64,000 nucleotides of DNA from Maratus speciosus (taxonomy: Eukaryota > Arthropoda > Arachnida > Araneae > Salticidae), in NCBI GenBank assembly GCA_963932465.1, contig OZ010786.1:597607038-597671037 (forward strand). Direction: 5' to 3'. Both the position numbers and the translations under genes were made by a program. This document shows, piece after piece, positions 1-9,960 of this stretch. Under the pieces are notes generated by a model. That model saw only the letters and a program-made list of their open reading frames with translations, ran no database searches and was not told where the DNA came from. Each line of letters opens with the position of its first letter. Within the stretch, counting starts at the first letter, position 1.

Positions 1-91
1 AGAAAGGAAATATTTTTATTTGCGATGCCTTTGAATTGACGTCAATAGTTTAAAAGATCATCTAGAAATGTGAAATAAATGCCTCGCGTTA

Positions 92-115
92 ATATATATA
101 TATATATATATATAT
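92..115. repeat. (TA)n microsatellite
   Basis: Uninterrupted AT dinucleotide run immediately left of a TTAA-flanked MITE. Confidence 0.9.
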
Positions 116-121
116 TTTTAA

Positions 122-403
122 CCTTCCGTCGGTCGCAATAGGCTTGACAGGCGCAGAACAATTATTTCCGTTCTCCTTTCTGCCACTAGAGCAAGAAGAA
201 TTACTTAATTTGTGAGTAATAAACGAGGTTTTTTTCATTCAAATTTGAAATATTCTCTCTTTCTATATCCTAATGAAGGTCACTGATTACTTTAAGAGCA
301 TTAGAATTGCGTAAATTAATTGTTAATGGCGAATTTCTAACAGGTGTCTGTCAGGCTCATTGCGACTGAATTCGGGAATTCCAGAGTTGCGACCGACGGA
401 AGG
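122..403. mobile_element. TTAA-flanked MITE (piggyBac-type target), 282 bp
   Basis: The termini are a perfect 17-bp inverted repeat, CCTTCCGTCGGTCGCAA and its complement, flanked directly by TTAA at 118-121 and 404-407. A TTAA target and ends starting CC are the signature of piggyBac-superfamily elements. There is no coding capacity, so it would depend on a transposase encoded elsewhere. The class is inferred from termini only. Confidence 0.8.
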
Positions 404-407
404 TTAA

Positions 408-1094
408 ACTGTTTGGAAGTATTATTACTAAGCCATTTTAAATATGAAGTAATTTCCTCCATTTACGGTTTTTAACGCATATTAATGAATTTATTATTTT
501 AGAAATCTCTTTCTCTTTTAATATTCATGTGTAAATATAGTTTTTATGGACGTAATTTTCAATATTTTCCTGCTTTTAATACATAATCATTTAATTATAA
601 TTTGAAAGGTTTTTTTTCTGTTTGTAATAATCACGTCTACATAAATTTTTAATTTGAAGGAAATATTATTCTTTGCGCTGTTTATACAACTGGGAACAAT
701 TTAAAATAATAACTTTTTTTTAATATCTAAAAATATCTCTCGAGATGCTGAAAATTTGAATTTAAAATGGAAATACACACTCAAAAAATTAGTCAAATTA
801 AAAACATTAACGCAATCTGCACACCGGGATCTTCTAATGTACATCCTTAGTTAAAATTATTTAAGAGCAGATCAAATGATCAGAGACAGAGTACTTACGT
901 TGTTAAAATACTAAAATAGCTGATTCACACCAGGATTTAGAAACAAATGTATTTGAAAATAAGTAAAAGCTTTTCTTCATATGCAGTATAAATGCAAATT
1001 TTATTTGAAAATTCTGATGTCAATGTAACATTTCGGAATTAAAATCAAGTGGGATATATTATATTTCATCACCCCTGAAGGGGTTAAACGTTGA
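408..1094. other. AT-rich intergenic DNA, no gene seen
   Basis: No open frame of interest, inverted repeat or tandem array is recognisable. A short GGGGTTAA string near 1080-1087 resembles the end of a TTAA element, but no partner end is visible. Confidence 0.6.
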
Positions 1095-1682
1095 TGTTTT
1101 GTTAGAATTATCTGAATGTGTTGGAAAGTGTTTCATAACGGATGCTTGATGCATGATTTTTTTTCTTGTATATTTAAAAATACGGTTTGTTTCTTAATAA
1201 CAGCGATAGGTTACAAGACCTTAAAAATATTTTAATTAAAGGGTAAGAAAGGTAATTGATTAATTTACTTAAGTTAATAAACGCATAAAAGTGACATATG
1301 TTTTCCTAAAATATGTTTCATCCGCTTACAGCTGTTATACTAAGCATGATAAAATTATAAACACAACATTTTAAGTAAACAATGGAGGCTTTTTTGTGAT
1401 TATGAATAATCTGAATATAAAGTATAGTTGGAGGAAAACGAGTTGCATAAGTTAATGAATGTAATATAATAATGTTACTTTTTCTAAAAGAAGTTTCTTG
1501 GATGCATTATTAAATTTTTGCCAAGATAATAACTTTCCATGCATAGAAAAAAAACATAATTTGTTGGCGTTACGTAATATTTTTTTTCTGTAACTCAGCC
1601 CAACGCAGTTTTTCAAGGAGATTCTCTTCGTGCACTTTTAAATCATTTGTAAAGAATGCTTGCGTAAAAATTATGGATCTGA

Positions 1683-1709
1683 TTTTTTTTTTTTTTTTTT
1701 TTTTTTTTT
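1683..1709. repeat. Poly-T tract, about 27 bp
   Basis: T homopolymer inside dispersed repeat copy 1. The paralogue near 46000 has only a short T run, so the tract expanded here. Confidence 0.9.
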
Positions 1710-1787
1710 AGCGCATTATCCATAAAAGATTTTCAAAATCACCTTCCTAAATAGATGGCAACTGGAAATAGTATTTATTACGCATAG

Positions 1788-2175
1788 CAAAAATAGGGGT
1801 CGTACGCTTAAGGGATTTTTTTCAGCACATATATCACTATTTGTTTATAGAAAAAAAATCTAGGTTAAACGCGCGAAATTTCGTCTTATTTAACCCCTTG
1901 GGGACGAGCGACACGTATACGTGCCGCATGAAGCTCTCAGAATCCTTGTTTTTCCTCACCAGTAAAATTTTACGGTAAAATTTGCCTTATTTAATCAGCG
2001 TATTTTCTCGATTCAAGAAGACACACATTTCTCTTTTTAAAAAACGGTGACAAAAGATTAAAAATTTCCTAAAAGGCTCCCGTCCCGAAGGGGTTAAGAA
2101 GAGATTTTTTGTATAAGAAAGTACTGGTTCCGAAGAATTTCCCGGTCGTGAAATTTCAGGACAAGTAAGACCACT
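1788..2175. mobile_element. Insertion in dispersed repeat, with nested MITE
   Basis: Copy 2 of the host repeat reads straight through from GCATAG to GCATAAAG, while copy 1 has about 388 bp between them. GCATA flanks both sides (1782-1786 and 2176-2180), so it may be a 5-bp target duplication. The insertion itself contains the TTAA element at 1894-2093. Class unknown. Confidence 0.55.
1894..2093. mobile_element. TTAA-flanked MITE, 200 bp
   Basis: Starts CCCCTTGGGGACGAGCG and ends with the imperfect complement CTCCCGTCCCGAAGGGG, flanked by TTAA at 1890-1893 and 2094-2097. It is a noncoding piggyBac-target-type element nested in another insertion. Confidence 0.75.
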
Positions 2176-2565
2176 GCATAAAGAAATCAATAAGTAAAAG
2201 TAAACATTAATTAAGAAGAATAGCATATTTTTCATAGTTTTTAAAAGTTTTTCAGTTTAAAAAAGTCCTTCATATTTCATTTGCTTTATGCTTTATAAAA
2301 AAAAAAGTTTCTAGAGGGCATAAAATAATCTGATTTCATTTGCGTGAAAGGAAAAATTGTATTAATCTTCAGAATTTATGTTTATTAAAAGATGAATTAA
2401 CGTTTCAGATCCTACATAGTAGAGCAATATTGATTTTTTTTTCAGTCACTATAGTTATGTAACCCTTTTCGGCCCTATGTTACTTCCCACGTCACATCGG
2501 GAACAGTATCTCTTACATGAATTTTATTCGGATACAAATAAAGGTTACAAAGAAGTAAGGGACAC

Positions 2566-2977
2566 ATATCGGTCGTGGGCTGCAATAGCGGCACAACTCA
2601 AAAAATCAGGTTCAGAGATTAATGGGTATGAAGTTTCGCCTTGTAATGAAATGCAAAATTTACACGATTCATTGTTGTCATAAGTGTTAAGTGGTACTAA
2701 ATGACTCCGTAAGAATTCAATTAATAATAATGCAAAAAAAAGTACCCTCTCACTCCGTGTTATATTGATGATAAATATGATTATATGATGATGCATTCAG
2801 ATTATATCATATATAAGGCAACAGCGGCAGTTCTGCCATCTGTTGGTGAAATACTGAACTACAAGATATGCCGCTGTTGCTGCTGGAAAGAATTACCAAT
2901 CTGCAATGCTGGAGAGCGCATTAACTCGAAATTCGTATTTTTTGAGTTGTGCCACTATTGCAGCCCACGAGCGATAT
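2566..2977. mobile_element. Foldback/MITE-like element with ~41-bp arms
   Basis: The left arm (2566-2606, core GTGGGCTGCAATAGCGGCAC) is matched by an inverted copy at 2936-2977 with a few mismatches. A second, shorter dyad (GCAACAGCGGCA at about 2819 and TGCCGCTGTTGC at about 2869) lies inside. No target duplication was identified. Confidence 0.6.
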
Positions 2978-3027
2978 ACTTTATAATTTACTGCAAATAA
3001 GACTGGAACTTCAAAACTAAAGTTGCT

Positions 3028-3247
3028 GTTAATTGACAAAGGTAATACACCGAGAATTTTGAAAAACGTGATTCGGAAGACCTTTCCAGTTTTGTATGTT
3101 TTTAAGCGGTGGTTCCATGATGTGTTTGTTCCTTCAGTTTGGTTGCACCTTAGAAACAAAGAATTAGAAGAAAAAGATTTGCTCCACTTGGGTAATTGCA
3201 AAGCCCATCCTGGCGAAACAGAGTTCATTTCCTATGTAGTTTTAATA
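3028..3247 (+). pseudogene. Jerky/Tigger-type DDE transposase fragment, copy 1
   Basis: The plus frame reads FPVLYVFKRWFHDVFVPSV, then LRNKELEEKDLL and GNCKAHPGE. This is the layout of the region around the second catalytic Asp in pogo/Tigger/JRK-type transposases (FxxWF..xFVP.V..HL then LLLDNCPAHP). Here the Asp of the expected LDN is replaced (HLGN), so the fragment is catalytically dead. Only about 70 residues survive of a family normally near 500. It is duplicated in direct orientation at 4018-4242. Family assignment rests on motif memory. Confidence 0.55.
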
Positions 3248-3525
3248 ACGACATCCTTCAAGCTGCCGCAATCTATTAGGCATGGAAATTTCTGTAAAAA
3301 CGATCGGAATGAATGGATACATTCTCACGACCATTAACCCATATTTCAAAATTTAACTGCCGCAGAAATTATTTCTGCAGTTTCGGGTAGCTTTTATGGT
3401 GTTATCAGTATCCTTAACCCTTAACATAGCTTTTTCGGATGCTACCAATTTTGACGAAAACTTTTTCTTGTTTAACAAATATGTTTCAGAGACAAAAATG
3501 ATAAATTAACAGCATTAACATTAAT

Positions 3526-3744
3526 GGCTAATTCCATGAAAACCTGTTATGTCTGTCACACGGCTGAAAATCGCCATGCTTGTTGGCTACCAGTATTTTA
3601 GCACGGAAAAAATGTGACTTATTTTATCGGATATATCTCATCAATTGAATAACGCGATGCAAACTTTACGAAAATAACGGTGGCCAACAAGCTTAGTGAT
3701 TTTCAGCTGTGTGACAGACATGACAAGTTTTCATGGAATTAGCC
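3526..3744. mobile_element. Foldback MITE, 219 bp
   Basis: Arms of about 65 bp (starting GGCTAATTCCATGAAAAC and ending with its complement) enclose a roughly 90-bp loop. Both arms carry the pair TCTGTCACACGGCTGAAAAT / ATTTTCAGCTGTGTGACAGA. It sits between the two Jerky-type fragments. TAAT lies on both flanks but may be chance. Confidence 0.7.
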
Positions 3745-4017
3745 TAATATTAAAATTAATAGTATTTTGTGAGTCTTGCATAAATTCCGTTACGCAGCTA
3801 ATAAAGTTTAATTGTGAAGGGATAACATCTTGAAAACCGATATTCCGGTAAACTAATTAATATACTTTAAAAACTAGGTGGAAGCGTTTCTGAAAACCAG
3901 TGGCTACAAAAAAAACTTTACTATATCTTTATATGTGTTTAAAGACTTAACTTTAAATTTTTATCTCCTAAATAATTAGTTCTTAATTTTAGTTTCAATC
4001 CTTAATATTTTTTCTGT

Positions 4018-4242
4018 AGTTAATTGACAAAAGTAATACACCGAGAATTTTGAAAAACGTGATTCGGAAGACCTTTCCAGTTTTGTATGTTTTTTTAAGC
4101 GGTGGTTCCAGGATGTGTTTGTTCCTTCAGTTCGGTTGCACCTTAGAAACAAAGAATTAGAAGAAAAAGATTTGCTCCACTTGGGTAATTGCAAAGCCCA
4201 TCCTGGCGAAACAGAGTTCATTTCCTATGCAGTTTTTAACAA
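4018..4242 (+). pseudogene. Jerky/Tigger-type DDE transposase fragment, copy 2
   Basis: Nearly identical to 3028-3247 and in the same orientation. Two extra T residues in the run after GTATG shift the frame relative to copy 1, so no continuous plus-strand reading survives. The copies diverge abruptly at both ends, which suggests duplication of an already decayed fragment or two copies of one nonautonomous element. Confidence 0.55.
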
Positions 4243-4444
4243 CTACACCTTTACTTTTTCCTAATGGTTCATTAATTGGTAAGACATTAAATCTGCAGAC
4301 TGGGTGTTAAGCTGATAACAGGTAGGTAACCCCTCAACGCTGCTCTACTTTAAGCCCTCTCTATGCTTAAAGAGTTCAGCACTCTCTATGCAGCACACCA
4401 ATGGCAGCCCTGAAACAAATGTGTATTCAAGGGGTTAATAACAT

Positions 4445-4611
4445 CAGGGATGAAACAGGTATTCCACAACTGTCGATTGCTACCACTAAATTTTAATAGT
4501 ATTCCTCATCTTATTTAATGACAGAATTTGTTAGATTATAATAAGGTGAAGAATACTAATAAAATTTAGGGGTGAAAATCAGCCATTTGTTGCGCAGCTC
4601 TTTCATCCCTG
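4445..4611. mobile_element. hAT-like MITE, 167 bp
   Basis: Ends CAGGGATGAAA and TTTCATCCCTG form a perfect 11-bp terminal inverted repeat beginning CAG, as in many hAT elements. The inner sequence is also palindromic (TAGTATTC / GAATACTA). No 8-bp duplication is visible at the flanks. Confidence 0.55.
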
Positions 4612-4669
4612 ATCGTAGATATCTACGATTAAATAAGGTGAATTATTTCATTAGTGGTGCCCATAAGTG

Positions 4670-5265
4670 TTAGCAGTAGATAGCTATGTTATTATTATGC
4701 ATGATGCAAAGAAAAAGATCTAGTTTTCTTTCAATTTCTATAGAATGACTTTCGTGACGATATTTATGATTTTTTGGACAGGTACTACTAAATGGAACTT
4801 TCTCAACAAATATATTATTATTAATAAGTTTTTTCTGTATGAACCTCAATAAAACTTTTTATTTAATAAAAAATGACTAATTTTTTTTAACCTAACTTTA
4901 AGAAATTAGAAAAAACAAAGATTTTGACATACACATTTAAACATAATCTAATGGAAAATAAATAAAATGGAAACATAATAACTACCAACAAAATTTTCCT
5001 TTACGAATCCCGAATCAGAAGCCCTGAAGATCAATATAAATATTCAAATTTTATTTTTGGCTTGATTCTCTCAACGTATGCGTAGATTATTCAACCGTAC
5101 ATGTATTATAGAATTACGTTTCAGCGAATAAACCGTACTCAACGGCATATGTAATCAGATGAAAATCTTCAATGTTTAACAACTCTTTATTTGTTTATAG
5201 TATTTTATTTTATTTATTTATTAAATTGTATTTTATTTATTTGTTTATTCCATTTACATACATAG
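4670..5265. other. AT-rich DNA, nothing recognised
   Basis: No coding frame, terminal repeat or tandem array could be supported here. Confidence 0.5.
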
Positions 5266-5382
5266 TTTTTTTTTTCCTGAGTAAGAAAAAAAGGTCTAGA
5301 AAAATGTTGAGTATGAAGAAACAATAATATAGTTTAACGCTAAAGTTTATTACAGTGTGATTTGTGTAAAAAATGAACTCCG

Positions 5383-5383
<1 letters not shown>

Positions 5384-5417
<34 letters not shown>

Positions 5418-5440
5418 ATTGCATTGCATTGCATTGCATT
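5384..5440. repeat. Poly-T (32) followed by (GCATT)5
   Basis: A T tract at 5384-5415 runs directly into five perfect GCATT pentamers. Confidence 0.9.
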
Positions 5441-5785
5441 GCAGAACACTCACTGTGTAATTCATGAATTATAGTATAACGTATTATTGTGTAATGCTAA
5501 TTTTTTATAGCATTAAGTTATATGTGTTAAGGAGATAAAAAGTTAAAAAAAAAAAAGTTAAAAAAAAAAAAACCGAACCACTGTGCTTCTTTTACCTTTA
5601 TTTAGAAAAGTTTGATTTATTTTAAATCTTCAGAAAATTTGTTGCAAGGAAAAACATAATACGTTAAAGAAAATCTTTTCAAAGTTCTAGAAAAAAATGT
5701 TTATACATCACGCGATAAATATTGTTTCACGCTTTCACGTTACAGTTTATTAAACTGTAATTTGGGTAAAAGAAAAACCGAGTCC

Positions 5786-5788
<3 letters not shown>

Positions 5789-5823
<35 letters not shown>
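5789..5823. repeat. Poly-T tract, about 35 bp
   Basis: T homopolymer in the second unit of the tandem pair. Confidence 0.9.
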
Positions 5824-5825
<2 letters not shown>

Positions 5826-6159
5826 GTTGCACAATATTGAAGATGTAATTGATGAAGAATAAGGTAATTGCGTATAATGTTGTTTTATTGTATATCGTGC
5901 AGTTTTTTTAAGAACATAACAAGTAGAAAACATAAGGAATGACTATGGTGCTATCTAACGTTTATTTAGAATGCTTGATGTATCATAAATCGTGGAAAAA
6001 CTTGTTAAAGTGCGAAAAAAATTACAAAGTAGAAAAATACAGATTAAAAAAGTATAAATTTATGAATTTACAGTAAAAATATCCCCAGAAAAAGTGCTTT
6101 ACAGAAATTGAGGGTGCAATAAAATCCTTAAAAATATATCTCTGTTGAAAAATAAATAT

Positions 6160-6464
6160 TGTAACGCGCGCATCCCGTTTCAAAAATAGACTTTACCGGC
6201 AATCACGTAAACGGCTTGCGTGAGCTCTGCCGAATAAGAATTTGCTGTGAGTTAGTTGTAGTTCTGTTCTGTTTTGAGTGTGGAAACATGTAGAACGTTA
6301 TTCGTGCTATTATTATTTTGTGTATACGTGTTGTGTGCCATTTTATTTGTGATGTGTCGTCTTACCAAGATTAAATAAAAAATATTTAAAAAGCTACCCC
6401 GAGAAATTGCTATTTTGAAATTATGTGAAATTTCTGTGTGAAGATAATCTGAGCTTGCCCGACA
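6160..6464 (+). repeat. 5' LTR
   Basis: Starts TGTAACGCGCGC and ends GCCCGACA. By eye it differs from the 3' LTR at about 14 of 305 positions (roughly 4-5%), with no length change. An AATAAA at about 6373 may be the polyadenylation signal. Confidence 0.95.
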
Positions 6465-6486
6465 ATTGGCTACCCAACGTTCGGCC
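6465..6486 (+). promoter_or_regulatory. Putative primer binding site
   Basis: Immediately inside the LTR, TTGGCTACCCAACGTTCGG begins with the TGG that complements a tRNA 3' CCA end. The tRNA cannot be named from sequence alone. Confidence 0.6.
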
Positions 6487-8066
6487 ACGAATTCGAAGAA
6501 AAATGTTCGCATCCTATTTTTTCAAAAGCGTTCGCAATATTATTTCATCATTCTTCAAACCAAGTGATATAGTAATATTTTTTAATTAAGAAGCATCTTG
6601 ATAAATTGTCGTTTTCAACTAGCCTACTGAAAAAAAAATGGCACAACCGGTCGTGTGCGAGTGAATTATGTTCCTAATATTCTACAGATTCGGTCGTTGT
6701 AAGTGTGTGAAATATTTTCCTAAAATTCTACAGATTAAGTCGTCGAACTGTGAAATATGTTATGAATCTGAAATGTTTCGTAATGTTTGCGATCCTCTTT
6801 CCATCATACGTGATATGTGTTCTTATTTTCTCAAGTTAAAGTTCTACAAAGTATTTCGTTAATGTCCTAAGAAAGTTCTAGGATGTTTGTGTTTTTAAGG
6901 GACTTTCACTTCATTTGTTCTTACAGCGATGTCTACAGTGTTTGTGCCTATAGTGGTTTATTCTACAAGATTTGTTTATTCTACAAAATATTATTAACAA
7001 GCAACAAGTAAGCGATTTTTAAATAGAATGGATCCATTATTTGTTTAATAAAAAAGAATGCATTCAACGTTATCGGTATTCGTCATATACTTAACATTAT
7101 TAATTTTAATTCATTCTGTTATTTTCCTGTCATATTTGTATTGCATATTTCCCCTTTCCCCCTCCCTCACCCATTATTCTGAAATTACTATTGTTTCTGT
7201 TTATGTATGTTTTATTTTTACTTTGCTTTAAGTAAGATATTTGTCGATTCATAAAAAGAAAAGAAAAGGGAGAGAGAGAGCGGAAGTGAAAGAAGTGTTC
7301 AGTTACGTTCGATGATTTTTTTTTTCTTTTCTTTTTATGATGAGGGAAATACACTGTCAGTCAAATGTATTTATAATTTTATCGCAATTCTCATAAAGAT
7401 ACGTGTTTGTTTACTTAATTTTTTTTATTGGTTTCGAAGAGAATTGATTACAATTTTTATTTTAAGTGTTTGTTGTTATTTAATGCTAAACGTAAGTATT
7501 TAATATTTGAGTTCTTGATTTACTGATGAAAAACCTTGAATGTGATTTTCAAAAAACAGAATGAGTAAATTTTTGCATTTATTGTTTGTTTATAAATGAA
7601 AGTTTCTTTTCTATTAAAGTTATATTGGCATAGCTGCCAACTTTTACGCTTTTTGGCTACCACTAAAAATTTAAGGAGATTTTGGATTTGTTTAATCCTG
7701 AGGTTTCGACGATTGAATTAGAAAATACTTTCTATAAAATTTTAGTGGTATTAAAAAAGCGTAAAGGTTGGCAGCTATGTATTGGATAAAACTGATATTA
7801 AGTAGTCTTAGTAATAATAATATTGGTTAAAATATTGTTTTGATTAAATGTCGCGTATGGCCATACAGTTTATTTATACCTGCAAGGATTTAAAGTTTGT
7901 TTTGTTTTGTAGTCAGAGTTTTGCTAAGGTTATACCTTACTGTTTTGCTTTATTAAAGTCTTGTTTATATGATTTGTAACGGCAAAGCTCACACGTTTGG
8001 GGAATAATTTAAACGAATTTTTGGCATTTGTGGGGTACTTGTTTTGTTGTTTTGCTAAAGTTTAAA
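6487..8066 (+). other. Long untranslated leader of the retrotransposon
   Basis: About 1.6 kb of AT-rich sequence between the primer site and the first Gag ATG, with only short open frames. It contains the MITE at 7629-7779. It may hold packaging or translation signals, but none is recognisable. Confidence 0.6.
7629..7779. mobile_element. Foldback MITE inside the retrotransposon leader
   Basis: Ends CATAGCTGCCAAC and GTTGGCAGCTATG. The arms continue through TTTTACGCTTTTT and CCACTAAAA, so the 151-bp element is almost fully palindromic. TATTGG flanks both sides (7623-7628 and 7780-7785). It must post-date the retrotransposon. Confidence 0.7.
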
Positions 8067-8944
8067 ATGTCTGAACTTAATAAAGCTCGTAAAGAGGATT
8101 TATATCAGGTTGCGTTAGAAATGAATTTAGATGTACAACCCTCTATGACCGTTGTCACATTGCGTGAAAAATTAAATCCTCCCCCTCGTACGAAGTTGAT
8201 TTTGTAAATTCATTAGTCAGAAACCAAATTTCGACTCGCGAGGAAGAACAGCGCAAGCGAGATTTAGAGGAAAAACAAAAAGTAGCACAGTTAGAGGAAA
8301 AACAAAAAGTAGCTGAGTTGGAACAGCATAAACTGGAATTAGAAGAAAAGCATAGAGCGGAAGAGTTAGAGTTAAAAAAAACTTGAGATGAATTTTGAGC
8401 TTGAGAAACTCAAGTTACAGGCTCAGAGCCAAAGTGTTTCCAGTGGAACGGTAGGTGCAATGCAGCAGAGGTAATGTCTCACCCGGAGAGTAAGATAGAT
8501 ATCCAAAAGCTGTTGCCTACATTCAGAGCAGAAACTGATGATGTAACCTTGTTTTTGGTGCTCCTGGAACGTCAATTAAAGCTCTCGAAGGTACCAGAGC
8601 ATCTGTGGGTTTCGTATTTACACAGTGTTGTACCATCTTCTATCTCTACGCTTATCGCTCGTGAATCAGAAGAAAACGCTTCAAATTTTTCACATGTTAA
8701 AGATTTACTTCTAAAAAGGTATAAAATTAGTGCCGAAAATTTTAGGCAGCTGTTCTTTACTCATCGCAAGGCCAAAGAAATTACTTGGCGAGATTATTAT
8801 TTAGAACTTCGAGCTTATTTTGAAAACTGGCTTAAAGAATTAACTGTAACGTCTTTTGAGGCTCTTCAGGATCTTATCATAGCTGATCAAATGAAAAGGC
8901 GCGTGCCTGTTGAATGCAAACAACATATGCTAGACGATTGGTAA
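8067..8944 (+). pseudogene. gag: Retrotransposon Gag (broken)
   Basis: Begins MSELNKARKEDLYQVALEM, then runs through a Glu/Lys-rich coiled-coil stretch (about 8230-8440, repeats of EEKQKVA). Frameshifts lie near 8190 and in an A-run near 8380. From 8474 the frame is open: LLPTFRAETDDVTLFLVLLE, a typical Gag capsid N-terminal segment (fold, then LLxRY). It ends in an in-frame TAA at 8942-8944, after which the same frame continues. Gag would package the element RNA into virus-like particles. The ATG at 8067 is the first that gives a Gag-like reading. Confidence 0.8.
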
Positions 8945-9604
8945 AATTTAAATTTTCCAGTCGACCTTGCCGAAAAATTAGATGCTTATGACATTATCAG
9001 ATCTACGTTTCCTAAAAGGGATCCGGTTGTACCCCAAGATAAAAAAGAGTTTTCTCGTCGAGAAAAAAATCGGAAGCAGAGTAAGCCTCCAAAAGAAGAC
9101 CGATCTCCCCCTAAGTTTGCTAATCGACGCTTAGAATCCGATATTGTTTGCTATGGTTGTGGTAAATTGGGATTTATAAAGAAGAAATGCCCAGATTGTT
9201 CCCCTACAGTTAAAAAACAAACTGTGCAAGCACATCGTCTTGAACTATATAGTTTAAATACGTCAGCAGTTTCAGCTCCAAATGTGCCTATCACGATCTG
9301 CAGTAAGAAGGTGCTAGTCTGTGCAGATACGAGAGCGAATCGTTCTATTGCGGGAGAACGTATGTATCAATTATTTTTAAAAACTGGTGTTGCCCTGAAT
9401 CCTCATACTCATGAAGTAACATTAGCTGACGGAATTACGGTGGTTAGAGACATTTTGTTTGCCACTGTGCCCGTAGAGATTGAAGGCCGAGTCTTCGAAA
9501 CGGAGTTCATAATATTACCAGATGCCACGGGTAATAGAACTCTTTTAGGTATGGATTTCTTACATAATGCTAACATAGTGTTAGATACTGACAACAAAAC
9601 ATAG
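8945..9604 (+). pseudogene. Gag zinc knuckle and aspartic protease (mutated)
   Basis: The Gag frame continues past the TAA into a basic linker and the knuckle CYGCGKLGFIKKKC, where Phe replaces the metal-binding His of the C-x2-C-x4-H-x4-C motif. The retropepsin-like domain follows. Its active-site motif reads ADTRA instead of DTGA/DSGA, so the catalytic loop Gly is lost, while LPDATGNRTLLGMDFL is conserved-looking (ILG.D.L element). An in-frame TAG at 9602-9604 ends it. Protease normally cuts Gag-Pol; this copy should be inactive. Confidence 0.85.
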
Positions 9605-9960
9605 TATTTCAATGATAAACCTAAGGAAAAGTTTTATTTTGTAGATGAATACGAAGAAGAAAATAATACGTCAGCTTGTGCGGTCGAAGTCAGTCCGTAC
9701 GCTTTACGTGAACATGAAGGCAAAAATCTAAATTCCGATGAAAGGGACAAAGTTAATGTTGTTCTGAAAAAGTATGAAAAAGGTTTTCAACCAGGGGGAG
9801 AGACAACCCCGTTTGTGGAGCATCGTATCAATACAGGTGATAGTGTTCCGGGTCCTGTTGCTGTACCACCTTATCGGTTGCCTCCTGCTAAAAAAGAAAT
9901 TCTTAAGAAGAAAATAGAATATGAACCTGGAAAATCTAATGTTGTGCCTGACATGCTGTC
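9605..9960 (+). pseudogene. Reverse transcriptase stub, RT core and RNase H deleted
   Basis: Same frame as the protease. It covers the RT N-terminal entry (SDERDKVNVVLKKYE, then PPYRLPPAKKEILKKK). At about 9912 it jumps to EYEPGKSNVVPDMLSRP, the segment that in intact elements follows RNase H (the NxxADxLSR motif; here VPDMLSR). The palm with its YxDD box and all RNase H catalytic residues are absent. The join keeps the reading frame, so an internal deletion is more likely than gradual decay. Confidence 0.85.

Larger units (their letters stand above)
1095..2458. repeat. Dispersed repeat, copy 1 (paralogue at 44345-46366)
   Basis: Long direct-orientation similarity to 44345-46366, easily followed through blocks such as AACATTTTAAGTAAACAA (about 1363) and CAACGCAGTTTTTCAA (about 1601). 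No coding capacity is evident. Copy 1 carries an insertion at 1788-2175 that copy 2 lacks. Copy 2 carries two TTAA elements (44427-45531) that copy 1 lacks. The family also relates to the repeats near 14530-14610 and 51001-51060. Confidence 0.75.
5300..5960. repeat. Tandem pair of ~415-bp units each with a long poly-T
   Basis: Two diverged copies follow each other. Each has a TTTATTA(C/A)A segment, a short purine-rich stretch, a long T tract (5384-5415 and 5789-5823), then GCATT or ACGTTG and a TTGTGTAAT-like tail. Copy 1 has in addition five GCATT repeats at 5416-5440. Confidence 0.6.
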
